A DNA stretch of 64,000 nucleotides from Pseudarthrobacter sp. C4D7 (GCF_013359725.1 NZ_JABFMW010000005.1:1-64000); one strand, 5' to 3'. Shown: positions 1 through 9,439, counted from the first letter of the stretch. Numbers and translations are program-made. The notes: a model not told the origin generated them from the sequence alone.

Positions 1-45
1 GGCCTTGGGTGTCAGGTCGGCGTTGGCATGGGTAACGTAGGACAC
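1..45 (-). CDS. IS481-family transposase, N-terminus only (cut by window edge)
   Basis: Fifteen codons are visible, starting with GTG at 45 and reading VSYVTHANADLTPKA. The THANA-LTP pattern is the usual beginning of IS481-family (DDE, integrase-like) transposases. An AGGAGG Shine-Dalgarno sequence lies 5 nt upstream of the GTG, which fixes the start. Nothing can be said about the catalytic domain or whether the gene is intact. The identification rests on this short N-terminal match only. Confidence 0.6.
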   Translation of the reverse strand, partial: MSYVTHANADLTPKA

Positions 46-103
46 GAGGGCCTCCTGGCGTCGAGATGAGTGTGGTAACCCAAATCGATACCGGAGGCCC
101 TCG
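45..103 (-). promoter_or_regulatory. Hairpin that can sequester the transposase ribosome binding site
   Basis: CGAGGGCCTCC at 45-55 is a perfect inverted repeat of GGAGGCCCTCG at 93-103. On the transposase strand the downstream arm contains most of the AGGAGG Shine-Dalgarno and the first base of the GTG start, so folding would hide the ribosome binding site. On the plus strand the same hairpin is followed by CTTTTTA and could act as a terminator for transcripts leaving the element. The repeat is seen directly; its function is inferred by analogy with insertion sequences that block translation from read-through transcripts. Confidence 0.5.
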
Positions 104-150
104 CTTTTTACATCACGCCACGCTGTTCACAACCTCCATGGGAATTACAG

Positions 151-1221
151 CTAGTGGCTGTCGTTGGGGTACGTCACCCCGAGCTGCGCGCGCACACCGT
201 CGAAAAGGCGCATGGTGTTCAGCGTGTCCTCAAGCGGCATGACCGGACTCTCGGTCAGCCCCTGCTGGACGCACCGCATCACCTCGCGCAGCTCGTAGGC
301 GTACCCCTTGCCAACAACTTCGAAGGTCTCCGTACGGCGCTCATCCCACCCCTTGGCGATGACGAGTTCCAGGGGATTGTTGATGGAACCTACGCTTTGC
401 AGGAAGCCCTGGCTTCCGGCCACGGTGGCGGTGCGGGGGCCGTGGGCCAGCAGCGATGAGGTGAGCTGGACCTGGGCGGCGTGGCTGTAGCCAAGGCTCA
501 GGGCGTTCTGGGCATCCACGCCGTCGTCGTTGACGAAGCCCGTGGCGCTGACGGTCTGCGGGAAGCCCAGGGTGCCGAGAGCCCACAAGAGCGGGTAGAC
601 GGACAGGTCCAGCAGTGCGCCTCCGCCGTCCTTCTTCGCCCACAACCTTGCCGTGGGGGAGTACGGCGCAGGGAAGCCCAGGTCTGCGGTGACCCAATGG
701 ATATCGCCCAGTTCACCGGACGCCGCGATTTCGAAAGCGCGCTGCATGGAGGGCAGGAACCGGCTCCAGACCGCCTCCATCAGGAAAAGCTTCCTGCTGC
801 GCGCAACCTCGATGAGTTCTGCCGCTTCCCGGGCATTGATGGTGAAGGCCTTCTCGCAGAGCACGTGCTTTCCGGCGTTGAGGGCCGCGAGAACAATCTC
901 GTGGTGCTGTGCGTGCGGGGTGGCCACGTAGACAACATCCACGGCGTCATCGGCGAGCAGCCGCTGGTAGCCGGGCACCCCGCCGTCGTCCCCGTACGCC
1001 TTCGCGAAGTCGTAGGCCACGGCGAACGCGTCCGCGGTGTCCTGCGCCCGGGAACTGACTGCGTACAGCTGCGCGTCTTCAAGAAGCGCGAGATCCTGGG
1101 AGACGGCGCGGGCGATCCCGCCCGTTGCGATGATTCCCCAGCGCAGGGGAGCCCCGGTGGCGGACCGGGGATCCTGGTTGGGCTGGGTGGAAAGCCACGG
1201 TTTGGCGATGGGAGCAGTCAT
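151..1221 (-). CDS. Gfo/Idh/MocA family NAD(P)-dependent oxidoreductase
   Basis: A 356-residue cytoplasmic protein of the glucose-fructose oxidoreductase / inositol dehydrogenase family, probably oxidising a sugar, a polyol or a trans-dihydrodiol. The N-terminal Rossmann segment reads RWGIIATGGIARAV, followed by VYVATPHAQHHE and HVLCEKAFTIN, where EKA replaces the commoner EKP at the nicotinamide-binding turn. The rest matches the family's C-terminal alpha/beta domain (WSRFLPSMQRA, GGGALLDLSVYPL). I chose ATG 1221, which has an AGGA about 9 nt upstream; a longer reading from 1320 would add 33 Arg/Pro-rich residues with no family match. The gene stands alone. An IS481-like end abuts its stop codon. 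Substrate unknown. Confidence 0.85.
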   Translation of the reverse strand: MTAPIAKPWLSTQPNQDPRSATGAPLRWGIIATGGIARAVSQDLALLEDAQLYAVSSRAQDTADAFAVAYDFAKAYGDDGGVPGYQRLLADDAVDVVYVATPHAQHHEIVLAALNAGKHVLCEKAFTINAREAAELIEVARSRKLFLMEAVWSRFLPSMQRAFEIAASGELGDIHWVTADLGFPAPYSPTARLWAKKDGGGALLDLSVYPLLWALGTLGFPQTVSATGFVNDDGVDAQNALSLGYSHAAQVQLTSSLLAHGPRTATVAGSQGFLQSVGSINNPLELVIAKGWDERRTETFEVVGKGYAYELREVMRCVQQGLTESPVMPLEDTLNTMRLFDGVRAQLGVTYPNDSH

Positions 1222-1344
1222 AGCTGCAATCCTGTCACAGGGCTGCCGGCTGCTGCCGGAATTCCATCTCCAGTCATGGAGCCGGGCCACGCCGACGGCG
1301 GGTGGATACTGTGGATGCATCCCACACCGCCGGCCCCGGCCGCG

Positions 1345-2052
<708 letters not shown>

Positions 2053-2054
2053 GG

Positions 2055-3494
2055 CTATTCTCCTCGCAGGACTTCGATGGGACGGATACGCGCCGTGAGC
2101 AGCGCGGGTACCAGGGCGCCGATAATGGCGACGCCGAAGACGGCTGCAATGCCACCGGCAATCACTCCCGGCGATGCGCTCGCAGTCACTGAGTTCAGCA
2201 GTTGTGAGGCGCCGCCGAAGGGGCCGCCCTGGCCGCCGGGGAAGCCGCCCGCCCCGCCCTGGAAGCCCCGGCCGGTGGGTGCAGTGGTGGTGGTGTTGCT
2301 GCTGACCAGGGCGGATGCGATGCTCCCGCTGGCGAAGGATGCGATGACCGCGCCCACCGCACTGCCCAGGGCTGCCAGGACCAGGGCTTCGAGGACGAAC
2401 TGCAGGCCGATGGTGCGGTTGGGCGCACCGATGGCTTTCAGGACGCCGATTTCGCGCCGGCGCTCGCGGACCAGCATCACCATGATGAGCAGGATGATCA
2501 GCCCTGCCGTGCCCAGGGCGGCGATGAAGGCGATGAAGGAGATGTTCTTGACGCTGTCCAGGGAGCTGACGGCGGTCTGCAGGTTCTGCCCCTGTGTGAC
2601 GTCGGCCTTGTCGGAGCCCAGGGCGGCCTGCAGGGCTGTTTTGGCGGAGGCCACGTTCTCCATGGAGTTGACCGTGACGATCATGCTGGACAGCTCGTCC
2701 GGGGTCCCGGCAAGCGTCTGGGCGGTGGGGAGCGTGAGGTAGACGGCGTTGTTCCCGAACTCCGTGCCGGCGTCGAACAATCCGGACACCGTGTAGGCCT
2801 GGTCATTGATGGTGAACGTGGAACCAACCCCCAGGTTGTTCTTTTGCGCGAGGGTGGTGCCCAGCAGGGCGCCGGTGGAGGCCGCCGTGTAGTCGCCGAG
2901 CCCAGTACCCTCCGTGATGTTCAGGGCCTTGCCTGTGGTGTCCACCTGGGCGCCGATGCCGGTGGCGGTGATGGGCAGCGACCGGACCGTTCGCTGGGTG
3001 CTGCCCGAGGTCCCAGTGGTTCCGTTGGCCTGCTGGTTGCGGTTGCCCAGGGTGCCTGCGTCCACCGCGGCGGTGAGGTTGGTGGTCAGGGTGGCGGCCG
3101 ACTGGCCACCTGGGCCGCCCTGTCCGCCCTGTCCGCCCTGGCTGCCGGCTCCGGTCTGGCCGGCTGCGGATTGGGCTGCAGCCTCCGCGGCGTTCCGGAG
3201 CCGAAGCGAAGAGGTTCCGACGACGGCGCTGACGTAGGCGACGCCGGCTGCGGTTGCTTCCTGGCCGGTGGTGAGCGGCTCGCCGCCGCCTTCGAAGCCC
3301 TGGCCGCCGGCCGGATTGACGGTCAGCACGGTGCCCACGGAGGCATTGAGCTCCTGCACTTTCGCCCCGACGGCCTGGTTGGCCGCCAGCATGGCCAGGG
3401 CCAGCCCAATGGCGACGGCCAGTACCGCAACGACAGCTGCGGTGCGGACCTTGTTTCTGAAGGCATTGCCTACGCTTCGGGCAAGGACGCTCAC
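2055..3494 (-). CDS. ABC transporter permease, MacB/FtsX family
   Basis: A 479-residue protein with the MacB layout: one N-terminal membrane segment (about residues 17-37), a large extracytoplasmic MacB_PCD-like domain, then three C-terminal membrane segments with the FtsX signature MVLVRERRREIGVLKAIGA. I place the start at GTG 3494 because AGGAG lies 5 nt upstream; the longer reading from 3599 adds Arg/Gly-rich residues unlike a signal sequence. Two Gly/Gln-rich low-complexity stretches stand out: one early in the extracytoplasmic domain (around AGSQGGQGGQGGPGGQS) and one in the last loop (around GGAGGFPGGQGGPFGG). It is cotranscribed with the ATPase downstream. Confidence 0.88.
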   Translation of the reverse strand: MSVLARSVGNAFRNKVRTAAVVAVLAVAIGLALAMLAANQAVGAKVQELNASVGTVLTVNPAGGQGFEGGGEPLTTGQEATAAGVAYVSAVVGTSSLRLRNAAEAAAQSAAGQTGAGSQGGQGGQGGPGGQSAATLTTNLTAAVDAGTLGNRNQQANGTTGTSGSTQRTVRSLPITATGIGAQVDTTGKALNITEGTGLGDYTAASTGALLGTTLAQKNNLGVGSTFTINDQAYTVSGLFDAGTEFGNNAVYLTLPTAQTLAGTPDELSSMIVTVNSMENVASAKTALQAALGSDKADVTQGQNLQTAVSSLDSVKNISFIAFIAALGTAGLIILLIMVMLVRERRREIGVLKAIGAPNRTIGLQFVLEALVLAALGSAVGAVIASFASGSIASALVSSNTTTTAPTGRGFQGGAGGFPGGQGGPFGGASQLLNSVTASASPGVIAGGIAAVFGVAIIGALVPALLTARIRPIEVLRGE

Positions 3495-3980
3495 GTTACT
3501 CCTAGGACTCAGTGGCCGGCGCGGAAGGCCGGCTTCGCATCCACCCTTGCCGTGGATCCTGTGCGGATATCCGGCCGAACCTGTGCCGGGCCTGTGCAAA
3601 GCGTTCAGAGCCGCCGAGTCCGGTGCCGCAACGGACGGAGGACTGCGGCCCTTCGCCGTCGCTTAGACACCTCCCGGCGCACCGTTTCGGTCGCTGGGCG
3701 ACCTGCGCGCTGCTCTGGTCGGCGATGCGCTCCTACGCGAAGAACCGCAGTCCTCCTTGTGCCCTGCACCCGCCGGGTCGCTGCCCTTTTTGTAGGCGCG
3801 CATCGCGGCGCATCGGGTCAGGAAGGTCGCCCAGCGACCGGACGGGCCCCCATGCGTCGTGTCTAAGCGCCGAAAAGGGCTGCGTCCCGGTGTCCGCGGC
3901 ACGCACAAACCACCGGCTGGGCCGCCGTCGGACGCGGAACCAACGGCGGTGCCGGTGCACCGGCCCAAAGCCGGTACGAG
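3495..3980. other. Non-coding interval made largely of interleaved inverted repeats
   Basis: No convincing gene lies in these 486 bases. The reading frames that cross them are rich in Arg, Pro, Cys and Ser and have no family match. From 3637 to 3869 the DNA is a mosaic of three inverted repeats (listed separately). From about 3903 the bases already encode the N-terminus of the pectate lyase in its frame (QTTGWAAVGRGTNGGAGAP) although no start codon or signal peptide is available; that frame is closed by TAA at 3864-3866. Confidence 0.7.
3637..3869. repeat. Mosaic of three interleaved inverted repeats
   Basis: Three arm pairs are visible. Pair A: 3660-3670 (CGCTTAGACAC) with 3859-3869, and 3688-3704 (CGGTCGCTGGGCGACCT) with 3824-3840, all perfect. 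Pair B: 3637-3656 with 3737-3756, 18 of 20 matching (GGAGGACTGCGG core). Pair C: 3722-3736 with 3792-3806, 14 of 15 matching (GCGATGCGCTCCTAC). Pair B is interleaved with pair A, so this is not one simple palindrome; it looks like nested or rearranged copies of a dispersed intergenic repeat. It sits where the pectate lyase promoter and signal-peptide region should be. Confidence 0.7.
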
Positions 3981-5225
3981 GTGGGCACGCTCAGCGAGCT
4001 GAAAGCTGCCCTGGCCAACAACGGTCAGCCCACGGCGCCCAAGGTCATTTTCATCAAGGGAACGATCGACGGCAACCAGGCGCCGGATGGACGCATCCTC
4101 GGCGAGCAGGACTACGCGTCGGGCTACGACATCGCCAAGTACATCACGTGCTTCGGCCCTGACGGCAAAGTGTGGAGCGACCAGACCTTCGAGTACTGCA
4201 GGAAGCAGCGCCAGCTGCGGCAGACCGGAAGCAACAACATGAAACGCCAGATCGAGGTCAGCATCCCCAGTAACACCACGGTGGTCGGGCTGGGCACGGA
4301 CGCCGGCTTCGTGGGAACCAACATCGTGATCCTGAGTGCCACCAACGTGGTGCTGCGGAACGTGAGCGTGGAGGCCCCGGTCGATTACTTCACCACCTGG
4401 TCACCCGATGACGGAAACGGTGCCTGGAACGCACGGTTCGATGCCGTTTCCTCGGTCACATCCGACCATATCTGGATCGACCACGTGCGGCTGTCCGACG
4501 GCCGCTTCCCCGACAATGAAGCGCCGCGTGGACCCAACGGCAAGCCGGCGAACCGGCACGACGGCCTGCTGGACCTCAAGGACGGTACGGATTACGTGAC
4601 CATTTCCAACAGCAGGCTCTCCAACCACGACAAGACCATGCTGCTGGGCTCCGGAGACGAACACGTGGACAAGGACGGCGGCAAGCTGCGCGTCAGCTAC
4701 ATAGGCAACTACTTCGAGAACCTGCAGCAGCGGGCACCACGGGTGCGTTTCGGCCAGGTCCACGTGGTCAACAACTACTTCACCGGAAGCACGGACGATC
4801 CCCACTACCCGCTGGTCACCGAAGCCCAGGGCGGCAGCAGCTACTTCCTGGGCGCCGGGTACGAGTCCCGGATCTTCTCCGAGCGCAATGCCTTTGAATT
4901 CACCGGACCTGGCGCCGATCCGTCCGTCATGGTCAGCAGCTACAACGGCAACCGCTTCAGCGACACCGGCTCCTGGTACAACGGACAGCCCGCGGACCTC
5001 AACGCCATCGCCGAAGCGTCCTTTGAGGAGAACCGGGCCGAGGCCATCGCCGAGGCGGAAGCCGCCGGCACCGCCGCGCCGGCCTGGACTGGCTGGGACT
5101 TCACCACGGACGTCGGCTGGGACCCCGCCGATGTCTACAGCTACAAGGCCTTCAGCACACCGCAGGCGGTCCGCAACCACGCCCTCCAGTTCACCGGCCC
5201 CGGCGTGCTCACGGTTAAGCAGTAG
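3981..5225 (+). CDS. Pectate lyase, polysaccharide lyase family 1, lacking its signal peptide
   Basis: From GTG 3981 this encodes 414 residues of a parallel beta-helix pectate lyase, which cleaves polygalacturonate by beta-elimination. Family hallmarks are IWIDHVRLSDG, HDGLLDLKDGTDYVTISNS, the NHDKTMLLGSGD strand and QQRAPRVRFG, which holds the catalytic arginine. Family homology starts earlier, near 3903, in the same frame (GWAAVGRGTNGGAGAP), but that stretch has no start codon and is closed by TAA at 3864. These enzymes are normally secreted, yet no signal peptide is found in any frame upstream, where a repeat mosaic sits. The GTG start also lacks a Shine-Dalgarno. I read it as 5'-truncated and probably not secreted. 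Confidence 0.8.
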   Translation: MGTLSELKAALANNGQPTAPKVIFIKGTIDGNQAPDGRILGEQDYASGYDIAKYITCFGPDGKVWSDQTFEYCRKQRQLRQTGSNNMKRQIEVSIPSNTTVVGLGTDAGFVGTNIVILSATNVVLRNVSVEAPVDYFTTWSPDDGNGAWNARFDAVSSVTSDHIWIDHVRLSDGRFPDNEAPRGPNGKPANRHDGLLDLKDGTDYVTISNSRLSNHDKTMLLGSGDEHVDKDGGKLRVSYIGNYFENLQQRAPRVRFGQVHVVNNYFTGSTDDPHYPLVTEAQGGSSYFLGAGYESRIFSERNAFEFTGPGADPSVMVSSYNGNRFSDTGSWYNGQPADLNAIAEASFEENRAEAIAEAEAAGTAAPAWTGWDFTTDVGWDPADVYSYKAFSTPQAVRNHALQFTGPGVLTVKQ

Positions 5226-5267
5226 CGGAGCCCCGGCCGGAACAACCAAGGAAGCGGGACAAAGAAA

Positions 5268-5300
5268 AACAGCCCGGCCCCCGTGAGGGCCGGGCTGTTT
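5268..5300. terminator. Bidirectional rho-independent terminator
   Basis: AACAGCCCGGCCC (5268-5280) pairs with GGGCCGGGCTGTT (5287-5299). A-rich sequence on the left and TTT on the right let it serve both the pectate lyase (plus) and the convergent sugar-transport operon (minus). Confidence 0.85.
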
Positions 5301-5314
5301 CCGTTGATGACGTA

Positions 5315-6409
5315 TTACTTGGTGAGCGGGCCGAGTACGGGATCGTCCGTGTAGGCCGTCTTGACGTTGGCGGAGGTCACGATGACCGGCTCCAGCAGGT
5401 AGGCGGGAACCACCTTGTTGCCGTTGTTGTAGGACTTGTCGTCGTTAACCTCAGGCTTCTTACCGGCCTGCAGGTCCTTGACCATGGTGATGGCGTGCTC
5501 CACCAGCTTGCGGGTGTCCTTGTTGATGGTGGAGTACTGCTCGCCGGCAATGATCGACTTGACCGACTCAACCTCGGAGTCCTGGCCGGTGACAACCGGG
5601 ATCGGCTTGCCTGCAGCCTTGACCGAGGTCAGGATTGCGCGGGCCAGGGTGTCGTTGGGGGAGAGGACTCCGTCCAGGTTGGCGCTGGTGTAGCTGCCGC
5701 TAAGCAGGGTGTCCATGCGGCGCTGGGCGTTCTCAGCCTTCCAGCCCTGGGTAACAGCCTGCTCGAAGGTGTTCTGGCCGGAGACAACCTTGAGGGTGCC
5801 GTCGTCGATCTTCGGCTTCAGGACGCTCATGGCGCCGTCGAAGAAGACCTTGGCGTTGGCATCATCAGGGGAGCCTGCGAACAGTTCGACGTTGTACGGG
5901 CCGGAGGGCTTCTTGGCCTTAAGGCCATCCAGCAGGGCCTGGCCCTGGAGGACGCCGACCTTGAAGTTGTCGTAGGCCACGTAGTAATCCACGTTCTCGG
6001 TGTTCAGCAGGAGGCGGTCGTACGCGATGACCGTGGCTCCGGCGTCCTTGGCCTGCTTGAGCTGGGTACCCAGCTGGGAGCCGTCGATGGCGCCCACGAT
6101 GATGACCTTTGCACCCTTGGTGACCATGGCGCTGATCTGGTTCTGCTGCTCGGAGACGCCGCCATTGGCGAACTGGACGTCAGCCTTGAACCCGGCGCCG
6201 TTGAGGCCGTCGTTGAACAGCTTCTCCGCGAGGACCCAGTTTTCACTGGTCTTCTGGGGAAGTGCAACGCCGATGGAGGAGCTCTGGTCGAATCCAGCGG
6301 CACCGCTGCTGGAACCGCCGGAGGGCTCCGAGCGGCCGCAGCCCGTCAGCGCCAGTGCTGCGATGGCAGCAACCGCTGCGGCCTTTCCTGCTTTACCAAA
6401 CATTCGCAT
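5315..6409 (-). CDS. chvE: Multiple-sugar ABC transporter substrate-binding lipoprotein, ChvE-like
   Basis: A 364-residue periplasmic-binding-protein-like lipoprotein. The signal peptide ends in the lipobox LTGC near residue 24, followed by a Ser/Gly linker and a type I sugar-binding fold of the ribose/xylose/ChvE group (GVALPQKTSENWVLAEKLF, AKVIIVGAIDGSQLG, VIAYDRLLL, PVVTGQDSE). It captures a monosaccharide (glucose, galactose, xylose or arabinose are plausible) outside the membrane for the MmsB/MmsA-type partners. It is the last gene of the operon mmsA-mmsB-chvE, 49 nt after the permease. ChvE is the best match by partner architecture; XylF is the alternative. Confidence 0.8.
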   Translation of the reverse strand: MRMFGKAGKAAAVAAIAALALTGCGRSEPSGGSSSGAAGFDQSSSIGVALPQKTSENWVLAEKLFNDGLNGAGFKADVQFANGGVSEQQNQISAMVTKGAKVIIVGAIDGSQLGTQLKQAKDAGATVIAYDRLLLNTENVDYYVAYDNFKVGVLQGQALLDGLKAKKPSGPYNVELFAGSPDDANAKVFFDGAMSVLKPKIDDGTLKVVSGQNTFEQAVTQGWKAENAQRRMDTLLSGSYTSANLDGVLSPNDTLARAILTSVKAAGKPIPVVTGQDSEVESVKSIIAGEQYSTINKDTRKLVEHAITMVKDLQAGKKPEVNDDKSYNNGNKVVPAYLLEPVIVTSANVKTAYTDDPVLGPLTK

Positions 6410-6458
6410 TGTTGGTTCTCTTTCTTTGTGTGATGGAACGGTATTCAGGCTGCAAACT

Positions 6459-7742
6459 TCAGGCTTCCCTGGCGATCGCTTCCTTGGTGGAGGTGGTTTC
6501 GTCGGGCTGGATGGGGTTGCTGGGTCCGCCGGAAGGACGGTTCATGTTCCGGGTCAGCATGCCGATGATGGAGCGTTTGCCCTGGGACTTGTTGTAGACG
6601 TCGAAGGCGACGGCGATCAGGAGCACCAGGCCCTTGATGATCTGGGTGAGGTCGGCGCCGACGCCGAGGAGCTGCAGGCCGTTGTTGAGAACTGCCATGA
6701 CCAGGCCACCGATGATGGAGCCGACGACGGTGCCCACACCGCCGGTCACTGCCGCGCCGCCGATAAACACGGCTGCGATGGCGTCCAGTTCCCAGCCCAC
6801 GCCGTCGAAGGGGCCCGAAGCGGTGGAACGGCCCACGAAGATCATGCCGGCCAGGCCGGCCAGGATGGACATGTTCATCATGACCAGGAAGTTGACCTTC
6901 TTGGACTGGACGCCGGAGAGTTCGGCCGCGTGGCGGTTGCCGCCGACGGCGTAGACGTGGCGGCCCAGGATGGTGCGGGAGGAAATGAAGCCGTAAATCA
7001 GCACCAGGATGGCCAGGATCAGGCCGGGGATGGGGAAGGACGTGCCGGGGCGGCCGGTGGCGAACAGGTACGTGGCGTACAGGATGGCGGCGCAGATGAG
7101 CACCAGCTTCAGGACGGTGACCCACATTTCGGGTACTTCGGCGCCCAACGCCTTGGCGCGGCCCCGGGAGCGCAGTTCGCCGACGATGACGAAGACAGCA
7201 ACGGCGACGCCCATCAGGAGCGTGAGGTTGTTGTAGCCCGTGTCCGGTCCCACCTCCGGAAGGTAACCGGAGCCCAGATACTGGAAGTCGCTGGGCACGG
7301 GGATGGTGTTGGACTTGCCCACGAACTGGTTGAAGCCACGGAACAGGAGCATGCCGGCCAGGGTCACGATGAAGGCCGGGATGCCCACATACGCGGTCCA
7401 CCAGCCCTGCCAGGCGCCGATGGCGGCTCCGAGGAGCAGGCCCAGCAGTACGCCGGCGTACCAGGGCAGGTGCCAGTCGCGGATGGCCAGGGCAACCGTC
7501 ACGCCGACGAACGCGGCGACGGAGCCGACGGAAAGGTCGATATGGCCGGCGATGATCACCAGCACCATGCCGATGGCCAGGATCAGGATGTAGGAGTTGC
7601 CGTTGAAGAGGTTGATGACGTTGCCGGGGGTCAACGTCCGGCCTTCAGTGGCGAACTGGAAGAAAATGATCAGGGCCACGAGGGCAAAGATCATGCCGAA
7701 TTGGCGGGTATTGCCGCCAAACAGCTTTTTGAGGGCGTTCAT
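6459..7742 (-). CDS. mmsB: Multiple-sugar ABC transporter permease, MmsB/GguB-like
   Basis: A 427-residue integral membrane protein of the BPD_transp_2 (ribose/xylose permease) family with roughly ten or more hydrophobic helices. Family signatures include VIIAGHIDLSVGSVAAF and AVGGNRHAAELSGVQSKKVN, the cytoplasmic coupling segment. The length above 400 residues and the long central loop (PVPSDFQYLGSGYLPEVGPD) fit the MmsB/GguB/XylH branch rather than the shorter RbsC. It lies between the ATPase gene (44 nt) and the binding-protein gene (49 nt) on the same strand, so the three form one operon. The C-terminal 40 residues are a hydrophilic tail. Confidence 0.85.
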   Translation of the reverse strand: MNALKKLFGGNTRQFGMIFALVALIIFFQFATEGRTLTPGNVINLFNGNSYILILAIGMVLVIIAGHIDLSVGSVAAFVGVTVALAIRDWHLPWYAGVLLGLLLGAAIGAWQGWWTAYVGIPAFIVTLAGMLLFRGFNQFVGKSNTIPVPSDFQYLGSGYLPEVGPDTGYNNLTLLMGVAVAVFVIVGELRSRGRAKALGAEVPEMWVTVLKLVLICAAILYATYLFATGRPGTSFPIPGLILAILVLIYGFISSRTILGRHVYAVGGNRHAAELSGVQSKKVNFLVMMNMSILAGLAGMIFVGRSTASGPFDGVGWELDAIAAVFIGGAAVTGGVGTVVGSIIGGLVMAVLNNGLQLLGVGADLTQIIKGLVLLIAVAFDVYNKSQGKRSIIGMLTRNMNRPSGGPSNPIQPDETTSTKEAIAREA

Positions 7743-7786
7743 GGTGTCAGTCCTTGCGTCCGGAAGGTTCTGGATGGGCCAGAGGG

Positions 7787-9346
7787 TCAGGCGGCTTTTC
7801 GGGTGGCGGAGGTCATCAGCTTCATCAGGTTTTCCTGGCTGGCCTCGTCTTTGTTCAGGACACCGGTGATGGCGCCTTCAAAGATGGTGTAGATGCGGTC
7901 GGACAGGCCCAGCAGTTCGGGCAGTTCGGAGGAGATCACGATGACCCCCTTGCCCTGGTTGGCCAGCTGCTGGATGATCCCGTAAATCTCGTACTTGGCG
8001 CCAACATCGATACCGCGGGTGGGTTCATCCAGGATCAGGAGGTCCGGGTCCGTGAACATCCACTTGGCCAGCACCACCTTCTGCTGGTTGCCGCCGGACA
8101 GCTTGGCCACGCCCTCCTCCACGGACGGCGTCTTGGTGCGCAGCGATTTGCGGTACTGCTCTGCAACCGTGAACTCCTGGTTGGGGTCGACCACAGAGTT
8201 ATGGCTGATCTTCTTCAGGGCGGCTGAGACGGTGGTGGTCTTGATGTCATCGAGGAGGTTCAGGCCCAGGGTCTTGCGGTCCTCCGTGACATATCCGAGG
8301 CCGGCGTCGATGGCCTGGCGGACATTCTTGAGGACCACCTCCTTGCCGTCCTTGTAGATGTGGCCGTCAATGAAGCGTCCATAGGACCGGCCGAACACGG
8401 AGCGGGCCAGTTCGGTGCGGCCGGCACCCATGAGGCCGGCGAAACCCACGATTTCCCCGCGGCGGACGTAGAAGCTCGAGTCCTTGCAGATCAGCCGGTC
8501 CTGGACGGTGGGGTGGCCCACGGTCCAGTTCTTGACCTCGAAGAACACCTCGCCGATCTTGGGGGTGTGGTCCGGGAAACGGGATTCCAGCGTACGGCCC
8601 ACCATGCCCTTGATGATGCGGTCCTCGTCCACGCCGTCCTTCTTGACGTCGAGCGTCTCGATGGATTTGCCGTCGCGGATGATGGTGATCGAGTCGGCGA
8701 TCTGCTCGATCTCGTTGAGCTTGTGGGAAATGATGATCGACGTGATGCCCTTGGCCTTCAGGCCCAGCATCAGGTCCAGCAGGTGCTGTGAATCGGACTC
8801 GTTCAGGGCGGCGGTGGGCTCGTCCAGGATGAGGATCTTCACGGACTTGTTCAAGGCCTTGGCGATCTCCACCAGCTGCTGCTTGCCGACACCGATTTCC
8901 TTGATGGGGGTGTCAGGGTCGTCCCGCAGGCCGACCCGGGCCAGGAGGTCCAGGGACCGCAGCCGGGCTTCGGCCCAGTCGATGATGCCCCGCTTGGTGG
9001 GTTCGTTGCCCAGGAAGATGTTCTCCATGATGGACAGCTCAGGGATCAGCGCGAGTTCCTGGTGGATGATCACGATGCCGGCGTGCTCGCTGGCACGGAT
9101 GTCCCGGAACTGCTGGACCTGCCCCTGGTAGACGATGTCGCCGTCGTAGCTTCCGTACGGGTACACGCCGGACAGGACCTTCATGAGGGTGGACTTGCCG
9201 GCGCCGTTTTCGCCGCAGATGGCGTGGATCTCGCCGGCCTTAACCCGCAGGTTCACGTTCGACAAGGCTTTAACGCCCGGGAATTCCTTGGTGATGGACC
9301 GCATCTCGAGGATGACCGGATCCGTTTGCGTGGTCTGGGACGTCAT
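7787..9346 (-). CDS. mmsA: Multiple-sugar ABC transporter ATP-binding protein, MmsA/GguA-like
   Basis: A 519-residue tandem ATPase with two nucleotide-binding domains, as in RbsA/XylG/MmsA. The first has Walker [10 protein letters not shown] and Walker [14 protein letters not shown]; its signature is the degenerate [15 protein letters not shown]. The second has a degenerate P-loop region ([19 protein letters not shown]), signature [15 protein letters not shown] and Walker [13 protein letters not shown]. It energises uptake through MmsB. ATG 9346 with AGGG just upstream is preferred; a reading from 9391 adds 15 residues without family support. It is the first gene of the operon, and its promoter carries the motif shared with the ROK gene promoter. 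Confidence 0.88.
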   Translation of the reverse strand: MTSQTTQTDPVILEMRSITKEFPGVKALSNVNLRVKAGEIHAICGENGAGKSTLMKVLSGVYPYGSYDGDIVYQGQVQQFRDIRASEHAGIVIIHQELALIPELSIMENIFLGNEPTKRGIIDWAEARLRSLDLLARVGLRDDPDTPIKEIGVGKQQLVEIAKALNKSVKILILDEPTAALNESDSQHLLDLMLGLKAKGITSIIISHKLNEIEQIADSITIIRDGKSIETLDVKKDGVDEDRIIKGMVGRTLESRFPDHTPKIGEVFFEVKNWTVGHPTVQDRLICKDSSFYVRRGEIVGFAGLMGAGRTELARSVFGRSYGRFIDGHIYKDGKEVVLKNVRQAIDAGLGYVTEDRKTLGLNLLDDIKTTTVSAALKKISHNSVVDPNQEFTVAEQYRKSLRTKTPSVEEGVAKLSGGNQQKVVLAKWMFTDPDLLILDEPTRGIDVGAKYEIYGIIQQLANQGKGVIVISSELPELLGLSDRIYTIFEGAITGVLNKDEASQENLMKLMTSATRKAA

Positions 9347-9439
9347 GAGCCCTAACCCTCCAATGCAATGACTTCTTTGTCCGGCCGGCAAAGCGCAGGG
9401 CCGTCTGAACCAAAAGTAAACTGGATCACAGCTGTTGTC

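Larger units (their letters stand above)
1..149 (-). mobile_element. End of an IS481-like insertion sequence (partial)
   Basis: The element runs off the left edge of the window. Read on the minus strand it begins near position 149 with TGTAATTCCCATGGAGG, a TGT start typical of IS481-family ends, followed by a leader and the first codons of a transposase. The boundary falls 1-2 bases from the TAG stop codon of the adjacent oxidoreductase gene; CTAG is present right at the junction, which could be a target site. The other end and the target duplication are outside the window, so the exact boundary is inferred. The leader contains a perfect 11-bp inverted repeat (45-55 / 93-103), listed separately. 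Confidence 0.6.

Noticed and set aside
3512..4162. 216-residue open frame leading into the pectate lyase as a possible signal peptide source
   Set aside because: It is in a different frame from the lyase, Arg/Pro/Cys-rich, with no hydrophobic core, and it runs through the repeat mosaic.
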